Position numbers and translations under genes: made by a program
The notes under the pieces: model-generated
Database searches by the model: none
Told to the model about the DNA's origin: nothing
Seen by the model: the letters and a program-made list of their open reading frames with translations, nothing else
Source of the DNA: Gadus chalcogrammus
Lineage: Eukaryota > Chordata > Actinopteri > Gadiformes > Gadidae
NCBI RefSeq assembly: GCF_026213295.1
Contig: NC_079419.1
Span: 13,120,789-13,184,788, forward strand
Length of the DNA: 64,000 nucleotides
Direction of reading: 5' to 3'
Part shown: positions 1-10,090 of the stretch, in pieces
Numbering within the stretch: the stretch's first letter is position 1
How the letters are laid out: every line of letters begins with the position of its first letter

Positions 1-1841
1 GATGCGTCAGACTCCGGGGTGGGGGCAGTCCTGTCTCAGCGGTCAGCAGAGGACCAAAAGTTACATCCGTGTGCCTTTTTCTCCCCAAATTGTCCCCAGC
101 AGAAAGAAATTACGACGTCGGAAACCGGGAGTTATTGGCTGTCAAGCTGGCTCTCGTGGAGTGGAGGCACTGGCTGGAGGGGGCAAAACATCTGTTTGTT
201 GTATGGACAGACCACAAGAACCTCGAGTACATCCGGTCGGCCAAATGGTTGAACTCCCGTCAGGCCAGATGGGCGTTGTTCTTTAATCGCTTTGACTTCA
301 CCCTGTCTTATCGCCCAGGTATGTCAAACCAGACTCCCTGTCCCGTCATTTCCAGTCCGACAACAGTCCCACACAACATGAGAGGATCCTCCCCACTAAG
401 GTGGTCATCGGCGCAGTTACCTGGGATATTGTGGACAAGGTAAAACGGTCTCAGGCCGACCAACCGATCCCCAGTGCTTGCCCTGATAATCGCCTGTATG
501 TGCCTGTGAGTCTCCGCTCTCAGGTCCTCCAGTGGGGACACTCTTCTCGCCTTGCCTGTCACCCGGGGGTTAGACGCACCCTAGCTCTGCTGAAGCAACG
601 TTTCTGGTGGACTTCCATCGAAGAGGACACCAAGGAGTTTATCGCTGCTTGCCAGATTTGCTCTCAGCACAAGACTGCTCGCCATGCCCCTTCTGGTCTT
701 CTTCAGCCACTGCCTATTCCTCATCGTCCATGGTCCCACATTTCACTCGACTTCGTCACCGGACTGCCTCCCTCAGAGGGTAATACCACCATTCTGACGA
801 ATGTGGACAGATTTTCTAAATCTGCTCAGTTTGTTCCATTGCCCAAATTACCTTCTGCCAAGAAACTGCTGAACTTATGTTGCATCATGTTTTCCGTCTG
901 CACAGCCTCCCCTGTGACATTGTCTCAGATCGGGGCCACAGTTCACTTCTTGTTTTTGGACAGACTTTTGCCAACTGTTGGGGGCCACGGTCAGCCTTTC
1001 CTCTGGTTTCCATCCTCAATCCAACGGACAGACTGAACGGATGAACCAGGAGATGGAGACTGCCTTGCGTTGTATCGCATCCCAGACACCATCCTCCTGG
1101 TCCAAACAGCTTTTGTGGGTGGAATATGCTCACAATACACTTCCAAGCTCTGCAACAGGGCTTTCTCCTTTCCAGTGCTCTCGGGGATATCAACCTCCAC
1201 TGTTCCCTGAGCAGAAGCGAGAGGCCAGTGTCCCGTCTGTCCAGGCGTTCATCCAGCGCTGTCGGCGCACCTGGTTGCGGGCCCGTTCTGCTCTCCTGCG
1301 TTCGTCCAACCGGTACCAGAGATTCCAACCGCCGTCGGATCCCTGCACCATGCTACACTCCTGGTCAGAAGGTTTGGCTGTCCACACGTGACCTCCCACT
1401 CCGGGTGGAGTCTAGGAAGTTGGCCCCAAGGTTTGTGGGCCCGTTCTCCATCACTGAGGTCATCAACCCTGCTGCAGTCCGTCTCCGCCTTCCTCGCTCT
1501 ATGTGGATTCATCCCACCTTCCACGTCTCCAAGGTCAAACCCGTTAAGGAGAGCCGGCTCCAGCCCTCCTCCAGACCCCCACCACCCCCCGGATCATTGA
1601 TGGGGGTCCTGCTTACTCTGTCCATCGCCTCATCAAGTCGCGACGGCGGGGGAGGGGTTTCCAATACCTCGTCGATTGGGAGGGTTATGGCCCTGAGGAG
1701 TGCTCATGGGTCCCGGCTCGTAACATCTTGGACCCTGACCTCCTCTCAGCTTTCCATAGGGACCATCCTGACCAGCCCGGTGGGACGTCAGGAGCCGTCT
1801 CTAGAGGGGAGGGTTCTGTCACAACTTCAGCAAGGCTGTAG
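1..1841 (+). pseudogene. Gypsy pol remnant: RNase H, integrase, chromodomain
   Basis: The reading frame starts with [14 protein letters not shown] (RNase H start, catalytic D) in frame 1 and shifts to frame 3 near 88, where TDHKNLEYI appears. The integrase HHCC finger follows (H at HSSRLACH, then CQICSQHK, about 540-680). The core has the first catalytic D in SLDFVTG (about 750), the second in CDIVSDRG (about 913-936) and the E in [10 protein letters not shown] (about 1024-1053). The chromodomain shows [18 protein letters not shown] (about 1660-1715). The stop codon TAG lies at 1839-1841, just inside the LTR. Several frameshifts, for example near 88, 350 and 950, break the frame, so no functional polyprotein can be made from this copy. 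Confidence 0.88.
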
Positions 1842-2276
1842 TTTTTCATTTGTCTGTTCCCTGTTTTGCCACACTAACACGTCATTTCAGACTCTGCCAC
1901 TCCCCCCTGATCTGCATTACCTGCTGTTCCCATTCACCTGCCTGCCACCCTGATCTCTCCTAATTAACCAACCACCGTCACCTGTGCTCCCCCTATATCA
2001 CTCCTCTCCTCCCAAACATTCCCTGCCAGATTGTCTAGTGTGTAAACCTAGCTCTCCCGCGTCTTCTGATCCTGATCCTGAACCTGCCTGTGTGTATCGA
2101 CCTGCCCTTTTGGACTTTGGACCTTCCTTTTGCCTGCTCCTACCGGATTGACCTGCCTGCTTGGACTTTGGACCTTCCCTGTTGCCTGCCCCTAGGAATA
2201 AACACTATTTCTTCACCCGAACGGTTTCCCGTGTCGTGCTATTGGGTTTTCGTCTGCCATTTGGTGAAACTTGACA
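1817..2276 (+). repeat. Gypsy 3' LTR
   Basis: The 460-bp LTR begins TGTCA (1817) and ends TGACA (2276), the inverted TG...CA ends expected of LTRs. A purine-rich tract (about 1803-1813) lies directly upstream as the plus-strand primer site. A TATA-like CTATATCA is near 1993 and a polyadenylation signal AATAAA is at 2197-2202. An imperfect internal duplication of TTGGACTTTGGACCTTCC occurs near 2108 and 2161. Confidence 0.85.
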
Positions 2277-2538
2277 TGCTAAGCTCTTTCAGCCACTTAG
2301 TCCACTGCTGCAGTATGTCACCAGGTAAGCTGTCATCCCATCCAGAGTTTCTCCTGCACAGCTTCTGCAACAAGATTTTGCCAGGCAATGTGACTGGTGC
2401 AATATACCCCAAAGGATTGTACACTGAACTAAGCATGGATAGCATGCCACGTCTAGTGTCAGGACCATTTTTCACCAGCGTCCTGAACTGAAAGGAGTCC
2501 CTCTCGATGCACCACTGGAGACTAAGGGCTTTCTCCAA
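2277..2538 (-). pseudogene. BEL/Pao Pao-type A17 region, truncated
   Basis: The minus-strand peptide has SVYNPLGYIAPVTLPGKILL, the hallmark of the Pao retrotransposon A17 domain that follows RT, then WDDSLPGDILQQWTKW. The frame runs into the Gypsy LTR at 2276, so RNase H, integrase and the 3' LTR are separated, presumably left of the window. Confidence 0.82.
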
Positions 2539-2647
2539 GGGAAGATTGTCTATCCAAGTCCAATGCCTTTAAGTCTTTTGCTCTGTGTTCCTCTGGCACT
2601 GTCCACAGCACCGTTCTGCTGTTACTGACCCACTTAGTCAGATGGAA

Positions 2648-3699
2648 TCATCCCTTTTGACAGAGAGCTGTGATATCTTTAATTGCCTGAATGGCTTCTT
2701 CTTCTGAGGATGTGCTTTTTAAGCAATCATCGACATAGAAGTTTTGCCTGACTGTCTTAATCACCTCAGCAGGGAATGACGCCTGATTGTCTTCTGCCGT
2801 CTTCCTGAGTGCGTAACAAGCGCAGCTGGTTGATGAAACCGCCCGCAACAGGTGGACCGTCCTCCTGTGCTCTGCAAATTCTTGGCTCAGGTCACCCTCA
2901 GGCCACCACAAGAAAGGAAGGAAGTTTGTTGTTTCTGCAACATTTACCTGATAAAACATCTGTTGGATATCTCCCATGAAAAAGCTACAGGCTCCTGTCT
3001 GAACCGAGTGAGCACTCCGAGCAGACCGCTTGTAAGTTTGGGACCCTGGAAGAGCTTGTTGTTCAATGATCTTCCTTTAAATGCAAACACCACTCGCAGG
3101 TTTGTTTTTTTCTAGGATGGTAGACGCCATGATGGGGGATATACCACACCTTTCCTTCTTCACAACGCAACTGGTGCTGAGGTATTTTCTCTGCATAACC
3201 TCTGTCAATAACGTCAGTGAGGAAGCTTGCATACTCCTGATGAAACTGCTCATCCTTCTCAAACCTTCTCTTGAGTCCCAAATTCCTTTGCTTGGCCACC
3301 AACAAATTTTTGGGAGCATGAACTACTCTTTCCTAAAAGGCCTTTTCAGGCTGTAATGCCCGTCAACCAGCTTTGCTGAATGGCTGACAATTCCCAAGAA
3401 CCTAATTTCTTCTCTTGACATTTGTTCGTCCTCCAGATTCTTGTCGTTGAAGTCATGGTTGTACTGAGCAGCCAGCATTTCCTCCAGTTTATGCACAGCA
3501 ATCCTGTTAACCGTAGCAGAGGTACATTTTTCCTCCATGGTGCCACAGTTTCCATTTAGTGGACCATTTACTGACCATCCTAGCACAGTTCTAATAGCAT
3601 ATGGGCCATTCCCACAGCTGTTGACGACCTGCCATGGTTCCAATAACCTTGGAGCATTAGTTCTAATCAGTAGATCAACATTTGCCTTGATGCTTTGGG
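2648..3699 (-). pseudogene. BEL/Pao reverse transcriptase remnant
   Basis: Broken pieces in order on the minus strand are: NSCGNGPYAIRTVLGWSVNG (about 3630-3570, the segment before RT), ERRFEK/EEYASFLTDVIDRGYAE-like sequence with VWYIPHHGVYHP (about 3270-3105, RT fingers), GDIQQMFYQV (about 2975), and FYVDDCLKS (about 2745-2720, the Y-x-DD active site). Frameshifts between the blocks show it is inactive. Reverse transcriptase copies the element RNA into DNA. The identity rests on motif order and on Pao-specific spacing to the following A17 region. Confidence 0.82.
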
Positions 3700-4272
3700 A
3701 TGTGTACCTTTTCTAGGTATGGCCACTGAGACAGATCTTCCTGTGTCACTATGTCATCGGCAGTCACTGGCATCTTCTCCTGTGTGAGAACATCTGGAAG
3801 TGCATAGAAATCACTGCTGTCAAGCCCAGCAACCTCCAACCCCGCTAAGCAGGAAGCTGATTTTGTTGCCCGCAGCATTCAGTGTCTTCATTCGATTTTC
3901 CGAACATAAGGTACCTGAGCTGCCGGGATCCAGAAAGGAGTATGTTGTTATGATGTTATTTCCCTTTGAAGCTTTCACCCTTACAGGAAGGATAGACAAA
4001 GCGCACTTGTCCCTACCGGGCCCTTTATGTCCACATCTTGTAACTAAGGCATTGGAAGGTTCCTCTTGCTGGTCCAGAGCTGGTTGCCTTTTTATATGAA
4101 ACAAGGTAGGGTGAGTTTGACCACAGATCTTGCATATCATGCGGCTCTTGCAGTCACGGCTCATGTGACCCACGCATAAACATGCGAAACAAACTCCTTT
4201 TTCACGCAAAATTTGATTTTGTCTTTGTGTCCTTTCCAATGAGCTCCTTACACTCTTCCAATGAATGCCCAC
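3700..4272 (-). pseudogene. BEL/Pao zinc knuckles and aspartic protease-like region
   Basis: On the minus strand KGVCFACLCVGHMSRDC and CKICGQTHPTLFH (about 4200-4090) form paired zinc knuckles. After a spacer, LPVRVKASKG and YSFLDPGSSGTLCSE (about 3990-3895) match the DUF1758 retropepsin-like domain. The usual catalytic D-S/T-G reads D-P-G-S-S here. Frame breaks occur near 3870 and 3715. The segment overlaps the gag frame by about 70 bases, consistent with a small frameshift in the decayed copy. Confidence 0.75.
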
Positions 4273-4896
4273 GAGAACAGCAGAGGCATCCAGCTTTCAG
4301 CATTTTTGTTTGTTCTTTAATTCTTTCAGTGACGTTTGTAGAAGCTACTGTGGTGGCAACAATACTTTCCTTAACTCTGTTCCTAGGCTGTGAGGTAAAC
4401 ATGGTGAAAGTCTTTGGCCCTGCAGCTCCAAAACCGGGGTCCTGTATGTTACCAAACAATGGGTCTGACAGAATTCTAACATGGCGTTCAACAAACGACA
4501 CTAGGTCTTTGATGTGTGCTCTGTCATTTGTTCTTTCCATTGCATCATGAGCTCTGGCTCTCCACTGATCTCTCATTTTAAATGGTAGTTTGGAAATAAT
4601 GGCCCTCATGTTAACTGGCCTATCAAGTTCTTGTAAGTACTGGAGGTCCTCGATAGCATTGTAGCAACCACGCAAAAACAATGAATAGGCTTGGAGTGCA
4701 TCCACATCTTCAGGTTTAATTGATTGCCAGAACAAAGCTTTCTCCATATAAGTAGTTGCAATCGTATAGTGGTTGCCAAAATGTTCTTGTAGAAGACCCT
4801 TAGCCACTCCATAGCCACTCTCAGGATCCATATGCTGGCAGCTACGCACCAACTCTCGCGGCTGTCCTCTCGTATATTGCTGCAGATAGTATAGAC
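4202..4896 (-). pseudogene. BEL/Pao gag, C-terminal part
   Basis: Translated on the minus strand from the hAT breakpoint, this gives YLQQYTRGQPRELVRSC, then SGYGVAKGLLQEHFGN and AIISKLPFKMRDQWR, the conserved core of the DUF1759 gag domain found in BEL/Pao elements. The segment ends with CLCCSRGHSLEECKEL, a zinc-knuckle-like CCHC. Gag forms the retrotransposon particle and binds RNA. The frame is open here but is cut from its N-terminus (9613-10090) by the inserted hAT. The codons upstream of 4896 belong to the hAT end, not to gag. Confidence 0.85.
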
Positions 4897-5248
4897 CAGG
4901 CATCTCCAAACGGCGGACCGCGGTCCGGGTCCGGACCAAGTGACGGTCCTATCCGGACCCATGACCAATTTAAAATAATAATAATAAAAAAAAATTTTTT
5001 TTAGATTTCACTATACAAAGCATGATTATGTTAGTAAAATAATTTCTCACTGAAATACAAATTCAAAGGCAGAATAGTCTGTACAGCATAAAAACAGCAA
5101 AAAGCAATGATCTTCACAGAGCGAAGATCATGCACACACCGAACTCCCCCCCCCTCCCTCCGTCTGTCACGGCATGTGCGTAATAGCGTCACTCAAAAAA
5201 TAGCCAATCAAATTTTTTTTTACCGGAAGAGCGATTTGGAATGAGAAA

Positions 5249-5930
5249 ATGGCTTGCTCGAAAATAAGGAAAGTTGACCCCGAAAACAGACTTTTTAAAG
5301 ATGAATGGACTGACCAATACTTGTTCATTGTTGTGTCTTTTATGTGTTGAAACCGTGGCGCTGATAAAAAGCGGGAATATTAAGCGGCATTACGAATCCA
5401 AACACAGATCCTTCGAGGAAAAGCATCCCCAGAAGTCAGAAGTAAGCGCGTGGAAAATATCCGAGCTGAGAGCTCAGTATGAGAGGTCTACGCGTGTCTT
5501 CACACACTCATTTACAGGCCAGCAACGTGCAAATGAATGCTCACTTAAGATGGCATGGATTTTGGGGCAACATAAAAAAACTTTCAGTGACACGACTGTT
5601 GTGAAGGAGTGCTTGAACGCCGCTGCCGAGACGTTACTTGAAGGTAAACAAAGGGATGAATTGTGTGAAAAAATAAAGCAAATCCCAATGTGAGCTGCAA
5701 CGACAACCAGAAAATCGGAAATGTTATCAGATGACGCACTGTCACAGCTTCATGCGGCTGTTCAGAGTGCCCCATCCTTAGCCATTGATGAGTCTTCAGA
5801 TGTAACGGATAATGCCCAGCTTTTGGATTATGTGCGATTGTTTCATCAAGACAAGAAAGAGATCTGTGAGGACCTGTTGGGTCTAACACCACTTGAGACG
5901 CTGTTTTGCTTACTTGAAGTGAAGGCCTAA
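5249..5930 (+). pseudogene. hAT transposase N-terminal remnant
   Basis: The start at 5249 gives MACSKIRKVDPENRLFKDEW, the typical opening of the GTF2IRD2/EPM2AIP1-like hAT transposases. A frameshift near 5340 leads to a C2H2-type BED-like finger ending NIKRHYESKH (about 5370-5405). Further motifs are FSDTTVVKECLNAAAETLL (about 5583-5640) and, in another frame after a stop at 5693, SLAIDESSDVTDNAQLLDYV (about 5776-5835), which contains the first catalytic acidic region of this family. The frame stops at 5928-5930. The domain with the remaining catalytic residues and the C-terminal dimerisation region is deleted. Confidence 0.8.
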
Positions 5931-6167
5931 TGCTCTTTTTGTTTTTATTTGAAATGTAGGTCTGGTGTACCTGTTTTGCTTACTTGACGTGTAGGCCTTA
6001 TGCACTTTTTATGTTCGTTTGAATTGCAGGCCTAATGTACCTGTTTTGTTTACTTGAAATGTTAATATGCGTTACTTTGTCTTACTAGTTTTTCAAGGTT
6101 AAAAGTAAGCTATTTGGAAAATGAAAATAATACATCTGAAATGATAAGGTAATATGCCGTGTTGATT
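5931..6167 (+). other. hAT 3' non-coding remnant with diverged direct repeats
   Basis: AT-rich sequence containing three loosely repeated units around 'ACCTGTTTTGCTTACTTGA' (near 5903, 5969 and 6039). It ends in the first copy of the Rex3 target duplication TGCCGTGTTGATT (6155-6167). Confidence 0.6.
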
Positions 6168-6179
6168 CTCATCTTCTCA

Positions 6180-7454
6180 TTTTCGTCCGCTTATCCGGGG
6201 TCGGGTCGCGGGGGGAGCAGCTCAAGCAGGGGGCCCCAGACTTCCCTTTCCCGGGCCACATTGACCAACTCTGACGGGGGGATCCCGAGGCGTTCCCAGG
6301 CCAGTGTTGAGATATAATCTCTCCACCTAGTCCTGGGTCTTCGCCGAGGTCTCCTCCCCACTGGACGTGCCTGAAACACCTCCCAAGGAAGGCGCCCAGT
6401 GGGAATCCTTACCAGATGCCCGAACCACCTCAGCTGACTCCTTTCTAATAAAGGAGCAGCGGCTCTAATCCGAGTTCCTCACAGATGGCTGAGCTTCTCA
6501 CCCTATCCCTAAGGGAGACGCCAGCCACCCTTCTGAGAAAACTCATCTCGGCCGCTTGTACCCGCGATCTCGTCCTTTCGGTCATCACCCAGCCCTCATG
6601 ACCATAGGTGAGGATAGGAACGAAGATCGACCGGTAGATCGAGAGCTTTGCCTTGCGGCTCAGCTCTCTTTTCGTTACAACGGTGCGGTACAGCGAACGC
6701 AATACCCCCCCGCTGCTCCGATTCTCCGGCCAATCTCACGCTCTCCATAGTACCCTCACTCGCGAACAAGACCCCGAGGTACTTGAACTCCTTCACTTGG
6801 GCTAAGGACTCATTTCCTACCCGGAGTAAGCAATTCATCGGTTTCCTGCTAAGAGTCATGGCCTCAGATTTAGCGGTGCTGATCCTCATCCCAGCCGCTT
6901 CACACTCGGCCGCCAGCCGATCCAGTGAGTGCTGAAGGTCACAGGCCGATGATCCCATGAGGACCACATCATCTGCAAAAAGCAGTGACGAGATCCTCAG
7001 ACCACCGAACTGCAACCCCTCCCCACCACGACTACGCCTCGATATCCTATCCATGTATATCACAAACAGGATTGGTGACAAGGCGCAGCCCTGGCGGAGA
7101 CCAGCACCCACTGAGAACGAAACTGACTGGCTGCCGAGGACGCGAACACAGCTCTCGCTTTGGAAGTACAGGGATTGGATGGCCCTGAGGATAGACCCCC
7201 TCACCCCATACTCCTGCAGCACCTCCCACAGTTTCTCCCGGGGGACCCGGTCATACGCCTTCTCCAGATCCACAAAACACATGTAGACCGGATGGGCATA
7301 CTCCCAGGCCCCCTCCAGGATCCTTGCGAGAGTGAAGAGCTGGTCCATAGTTCCACGTCCGGGGCGAAAACCGCATTGTTCCTCTTCAATCTGAGGTTCG
7401 ACGATCGGCTGAACCCTCCTTTCCAGCACCTTGGAGTAGACTTTACCAGGGAGG
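6180..7454 (-). pseudogene. Rex3 reverse transcriptase, catalytic and C-terminal block
   Basis: In order on the minus strand: LSLPGKVYSKVLERRV, EEEQCGFRPGRGTMDQLFTL, VDLEKAYDRVPREKLWEVL (catalytic D), GAGLRQGCALSPILFVIYMD, LLFADDVVLMGSS (FADD active site, about 6985-6950) and KEFKYLGVLFASEG. A frameshift near 6750-6700 leads to KAKLSIYRSIFVPILTYGHE, AAEMSFLRRVAGVSLRDRVR and the tail RRPRRRPRTRWRDYISTLAW ending in LLPPRPDPG (about 6195). The domain order is complete after the hAT breakpoint, but the frame is broken. Confidence 0.88.
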
Positions 7455-8344
7455 CTGAGAAGCAGGGGCGTAGCTTGGGCCGGGGCTTCCGGGGCGGGGC
7501 CCCGGGGGGCCCGGCCGCGTGGGCCCCGCCTAGCCCCTGTCGGGCCCCCGCGCGGCCGCGGCCGCCTGACGGTCGCCGTGCTGGCGGCGGTGTGAAAGCA
7601 GCATAAGATGTCTTCAAGTGATTGTAAAAAGGAACTGACCGCATTATATAGACTCTCTTCTCTCATAACATCACAGTCAGGGTGGCTTATATAATTTATC
7701 TTCCTCTGCCTTAATGTATGTAATTTGGTTACAGTAGTGATATTTTGGCCAGGAATAAAAAAGTATATACAATCGCACTTAGGCAATTTCATTTATTTTC
7801 TTTTATTTTCAACATTTACAAAAGAATAGGGCCTGGGAAATCTGTTCGACCAATCACTGTGATGTTTTGAGTGTACATACCGTCTATGGTACATACGACG
7901 TACCCTACATGATACTCCCGTATACCACAATGCAATGCGGCCGTGTTTTTCCGAAGGAGAAGAAGAAGCTGATTAACTGCGAAAACGAATACATTTAATG
8001 ATGGAGTCTCTGTCTTCGTTTAGAAATGAAATTTATTTGGAATCTAACAAAGAAAATGTAACATTCAAAATTAATTAAAAAAACTTGAACAGGGAAATGT
8101 AACATTCAACATCAGTCCAACCTCCAGCTTTCCTCGTGAGTACCCGGATTGTTTACATGATGTGGGCGCATCTGTCTGCGTCACACAAATACCCGGCGTA
8201 TTTACTGACGCACATGACGTTTAAAAATGTTCAGCATAGTGTCCGAATGCTCGTTTGTTCGTTCCCTATATAGTGCACTATATCATGAACACTATATGGG
8301 GAATAGTGAGTGAGTATTGTTAAAAGCTAAGCCATACCATTGCA

Positions 8345-8569
8345 ATGTTTTGCAAGCTAAAAAGTGGTACTAAAAAACATAAAGAGAAGAAAGACCTGGC
8401 GCGCAATTCGAAATGTTTGCACAGCGTTTTTCCTGTACCTCACCATACCAGTGACAGTAGCCACGGCAGAGCGGTAATTTTCCAAGCTCAAATTGATAAA
8501 GACTTCCCTAAGGAGCGCCATTGCACAGTAGCGATTGAGTGTATTGGCCATACTCTCCATCGAGAATGA
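8345..8569 (+). pseudogene. Possible N-terminal stub of a ZMYM1-like hAT transposase
   Basis: The 74-codon frame begins with a basic SGTKKHKEKKDL stretch similar to the SGAxxRKxKK opening of ZMYM1-like hAT transposases. The remainder is not recognisable. It sits inside a hAT-like element, which fits, but the match is short and could be chance. Confidence 0.3.
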
Positions 8570-8970
8570 AAGAGCAAGGAAATTGGATTTCACCTCTTTT
8601 ATCAACAAGTTCGCTGAACAGAAGGCACGCAGAGTTAACTTCTGAACGGGTAAGAGCAGTTGTTTTTATTATTGGTTATGGCCGCTGTGCCATGTAGGAG
8701 TATGTTACCATTGGCCATTTTGATTAGGCCATAGTTGTGCTGTTTGGGAAATGTTGTTGTGTGGTCAGCTGAATGGAGTATTTATGTTTTTTTTTGATAG
8801 TAGGCAGTGTGTTGCAAATACAGTGTACGTGGTCCTAATAATGTTTCCGTGATTTTTACGTGTGATCTAGGGATGCTAAGTCTCTGTCCATGGTTCTGAT
8901 GATGATTTTGCGTTCTCTCGTTGTGGCCGCGGTTGGCTTAGGCCCTATAGGGGAGTGGATGCATTCGCGT

Positions 8971-9034
8971 TTGTGTGTGTGTGTGTGTGTGTTTGTGTGT
9001 GTTTGTGTTTGTGTGTGTGTGTGGGGGGGGGGGG
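8971..9034 (+). repeat. GT microsatellite followed by G tract
   Basis: Imperfect (GT)n broken by TTTG variants (8971-9022) runs into about 12 consecutive G residues. It lies inside the 7463-9104 element. Confidence 0.9.
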
Positions 9035-9112
9035 GTCGGGGGGAGGGGGGTGGGGCCCAGCGCGATCTTGCCCCGAGGCCTATCACAACTAAGCTACGCC
9101 ACTGCTGAGAAT

Positions 9113-9489
9113 TGTGATACCCCGGTAATTGGCACACACTCGCTGGTCCCCCTTTTTGAACAGGGGAACCACCACCCCGGTTTGCCACTCCTTTGGCACT
9201 GTACCCGACTCCCACGCGATGTTGAATAGGCGTGTCAACCATGACAGCCCCTCAACACCCAGAGCCTTTAGCATTTCTGGCTGGATCTCATCAATCCCTG
9301 GGGCTTTGCCACTGCGGAGATGTTTGACTACCTCAGTGACCTCCACCAGGGAAATTGACGACGAAACACCATCAACCTCGAGCTCTGCCTCCAACATAGA
9401 GGGCGTGTTATTCGGATTCAGGAGTTCCTCAAAGTGTTCCTTCCAACGTCCGACGACCTCCTCAGTTGAGGTCAACAGAGTCCCATCCT
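9113..9489 (-). pseudogene. Rex3 reverse transcriptase, N-terminal block
   Basis: The minus-strand peptide shows VVGRWKEHFEELLN, then HLRSGKAPGIDEIQPEML (RT fingers), GTVPKEWQTGVVVPLFKKGD and NYRGITIL. The sequence breaks exactly after ITIL(S), where the hAT-like element is inserted, and resumes as LSLPGKVY at 7454. It starts inside RT, so the endonuclease is lost by 5' truncation. Confidence 0.87.
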
Positions 9490-9502
9490 TGCCGTGTTGA
9501 TT

Positions 9503-9604
9503 GTATTTGACAAAAGAAGGCTATTAGGACGTGGTAGGTTCAGACCTTTCTTTGAAGGAATTTTTAGTAACTGGACCTTGTTCAATTTTAATTGAAGACC
9601 CCTG
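9503..9604 (+). mobile_element. Right end of the 4897-9604 hAT
   Basis: These 102 bp follow the second Rex3 target duplication and end TTGAAGACCCCTG, the inverted partner of the left end at 4897. GTATAGAC follows directly at 9605-9612. Confidence 0.82.
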
Positions 9605-10090
9605 GTATAGACAATCAGCTTTGCTTGCCTTTCCTTCCACTCCTTGCTCGAATGCCTTTATGAATGACCTGTATGTGAGAGGGTGTCCTTCAAAGGTAGG
9701 AATATCTCTCGGTGGTATAGACAAGTAATGCTGTGGTATAGACAAAGAGCAGCAGTAATTTCATTTTGTCTGCTCATGATATTAATTATGTCGTCAGGAA
9801 GATTTTGATGACTACCATATTGTCTTGGTTCATCGTTTGACTGAGCAACTGTAGGCTGGCACTGTGCATGCTGTGATGTTGCTATGATGTTTCCTAACAA
9901 TTGCACTGGTTGTTTTGGCCTCACGTCCATTGATGTTGGTTTGTCAGGTGGTAATGATGATTGTGCCCAGTGAATTTGTTGCACAGGCCTGCATGTAGGC
10001 TCATACTCCTTCACCATGGGGTTTAGGACAACGACAGAGTCCTCTTTCTCTTTTCCTTTTTCAAAATAGGAATTCATACCCTCTGAGCCT
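9605..10090 (-). pseudogene. BEL/Pao gag, N-terminal part
   Basis: On the minus strand from about 10077 (MNSYFEKGKEKEDSVVVLN) the frame continues through a Gln/Pro-rich linker. In a second frame it reaches LSIPPRDIPTFEGHPLTYRS and FIKAFEQGVEGKASKADCLY, the N-terminal DUF1759 gag core. The Y of CLY is the last codon before the hAT breakpoint, and the protein resumes at 4888. The CTATACCA-containing sequence is locally repeated three times (near 9606, 9714 and 9735), causing a small in-frame-disrupting duplication. Whether 10077 is the true gag start is unclear, because the open frame extends a little upstream before the L2 sequence begins. Confidence 0.8.

Larger units (their letters stand above)
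1..2276 (+). mobile_element. Ty3/Gypsy (chromodomain) LTR retrotransposon, 3' half
   Basis: This is the right half of a chromovirus-type Gypsy element. In order it shows the RNase H part of pol, the integrase zinc finger and core, a C-terminal chromodomain, a polypurine tract (about 1803-1813) and a 3' LTR (1817-2276). The gag, protease, most of the reverse transcriptase and the 5' LTR lie left of the window. The right boundary is sharp: LTR end TGACA at 2272-2276 is followed at once by minus-strand BEL/Pao coding sequence, so the element sits inside a BEL element. The target duplication cannot be checked because the left flank is missing. Confidence 0.9.
2277..4896 (-). mobile_element. BEL/Pao LTR retrotransposon, larger fragment
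   Basis: Minus-strand BEL/Pao coding sequence reads from 4896 down to 2277: the rest of gag (DUF1759-like), zinc knuckles, a retropepsin-like region, reverse transcriptase and the start of the Pao A17 region. It is cut on the low side by the Gypsy LTR at 2276 and on the high side by the hAT that begins at 4897. The N-terminal gag continues at 9605 beyond that hAT, and GTATAGAC is duplicated at both sides (4889-4896 and 9605-9612). The protein reads across the break from CLY on one side to YLQQYTRGQPREL on the other. Confidence 0.9.
7463..9104. mobile_element. hAT-like DNA element inserted in Rex3
   Basis: The ends CAGGGGCGTAGCTT (7463) and AAGCTACGCCACTG (9104) are inverted repeats with CAG/CTG termini. 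Flanking 8-bp sequences are CTGAGAAG (7455-7462) and CTGAGAAT (9105-9112), one mismatch, and removing the element restores the Rex3 frame across ITILS-LPGK. Inside are a very GC-rich left part (about 7480-7600), AT-rich middle sequence, a palindromic segment around CACTATATAGG-type motifs (about 8255-8310) and a GT/G tract. A small plus-strand frame at 8345 opens MFCKLKSGTKKHKEKKDL, which loosely resembles the start of ZMYM1-like hAT transposases. Confidence 0.8.
6168..9489 (-). mobile_element. Rex3 (RTE-clade) LINE, interrupted by a hAT-like element
   Basis: Minus-strand non-LTR retrotransposon inserted into the hAT. The exact 13-bp duplication TGCCGTGTTGATT is at 6155-6167 and 9490-9502. 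Its 3' tail is a short GATGA-type repeat at 6168-6185, as in RTE elements. RT is encoded in two blocks (9113-9489 and 6180-7454) separated by the 7463-9104 insertion. The plus-strand stretches at 7074-7093 and about 9167-9186 resemble, from memory, the conserved sites used for PCR of fish Rex3, which supports the family name. It is 5' truncated inside RT, as is usual for LINEs. Confidence 0.88.
4897..9604. mobile_element. hAT DNA transposon (GTF2IRD2/ZBED-like transposase family), interrupted by Rex3
   Basis: The left end CAGGCATCTCCAAAC and the right end, which reads inward CAGGGGTCTTCAAT, form imperfect hAT terminal repeats. An exact 8-bp target duplication GTATAGAC flanks the element (4889-4896 and 9605-9612). 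Only 4897-6167 and 9503-9604 are hAT sequence; 6168-9489 is a Rex3 insertion followed by its duplicated target site. The hAT itself is internally deleted: it keeps the N-terminal transposase region and 3' non-coding sequence but lacks most of the catalytic domain. Confidence 0.88.
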
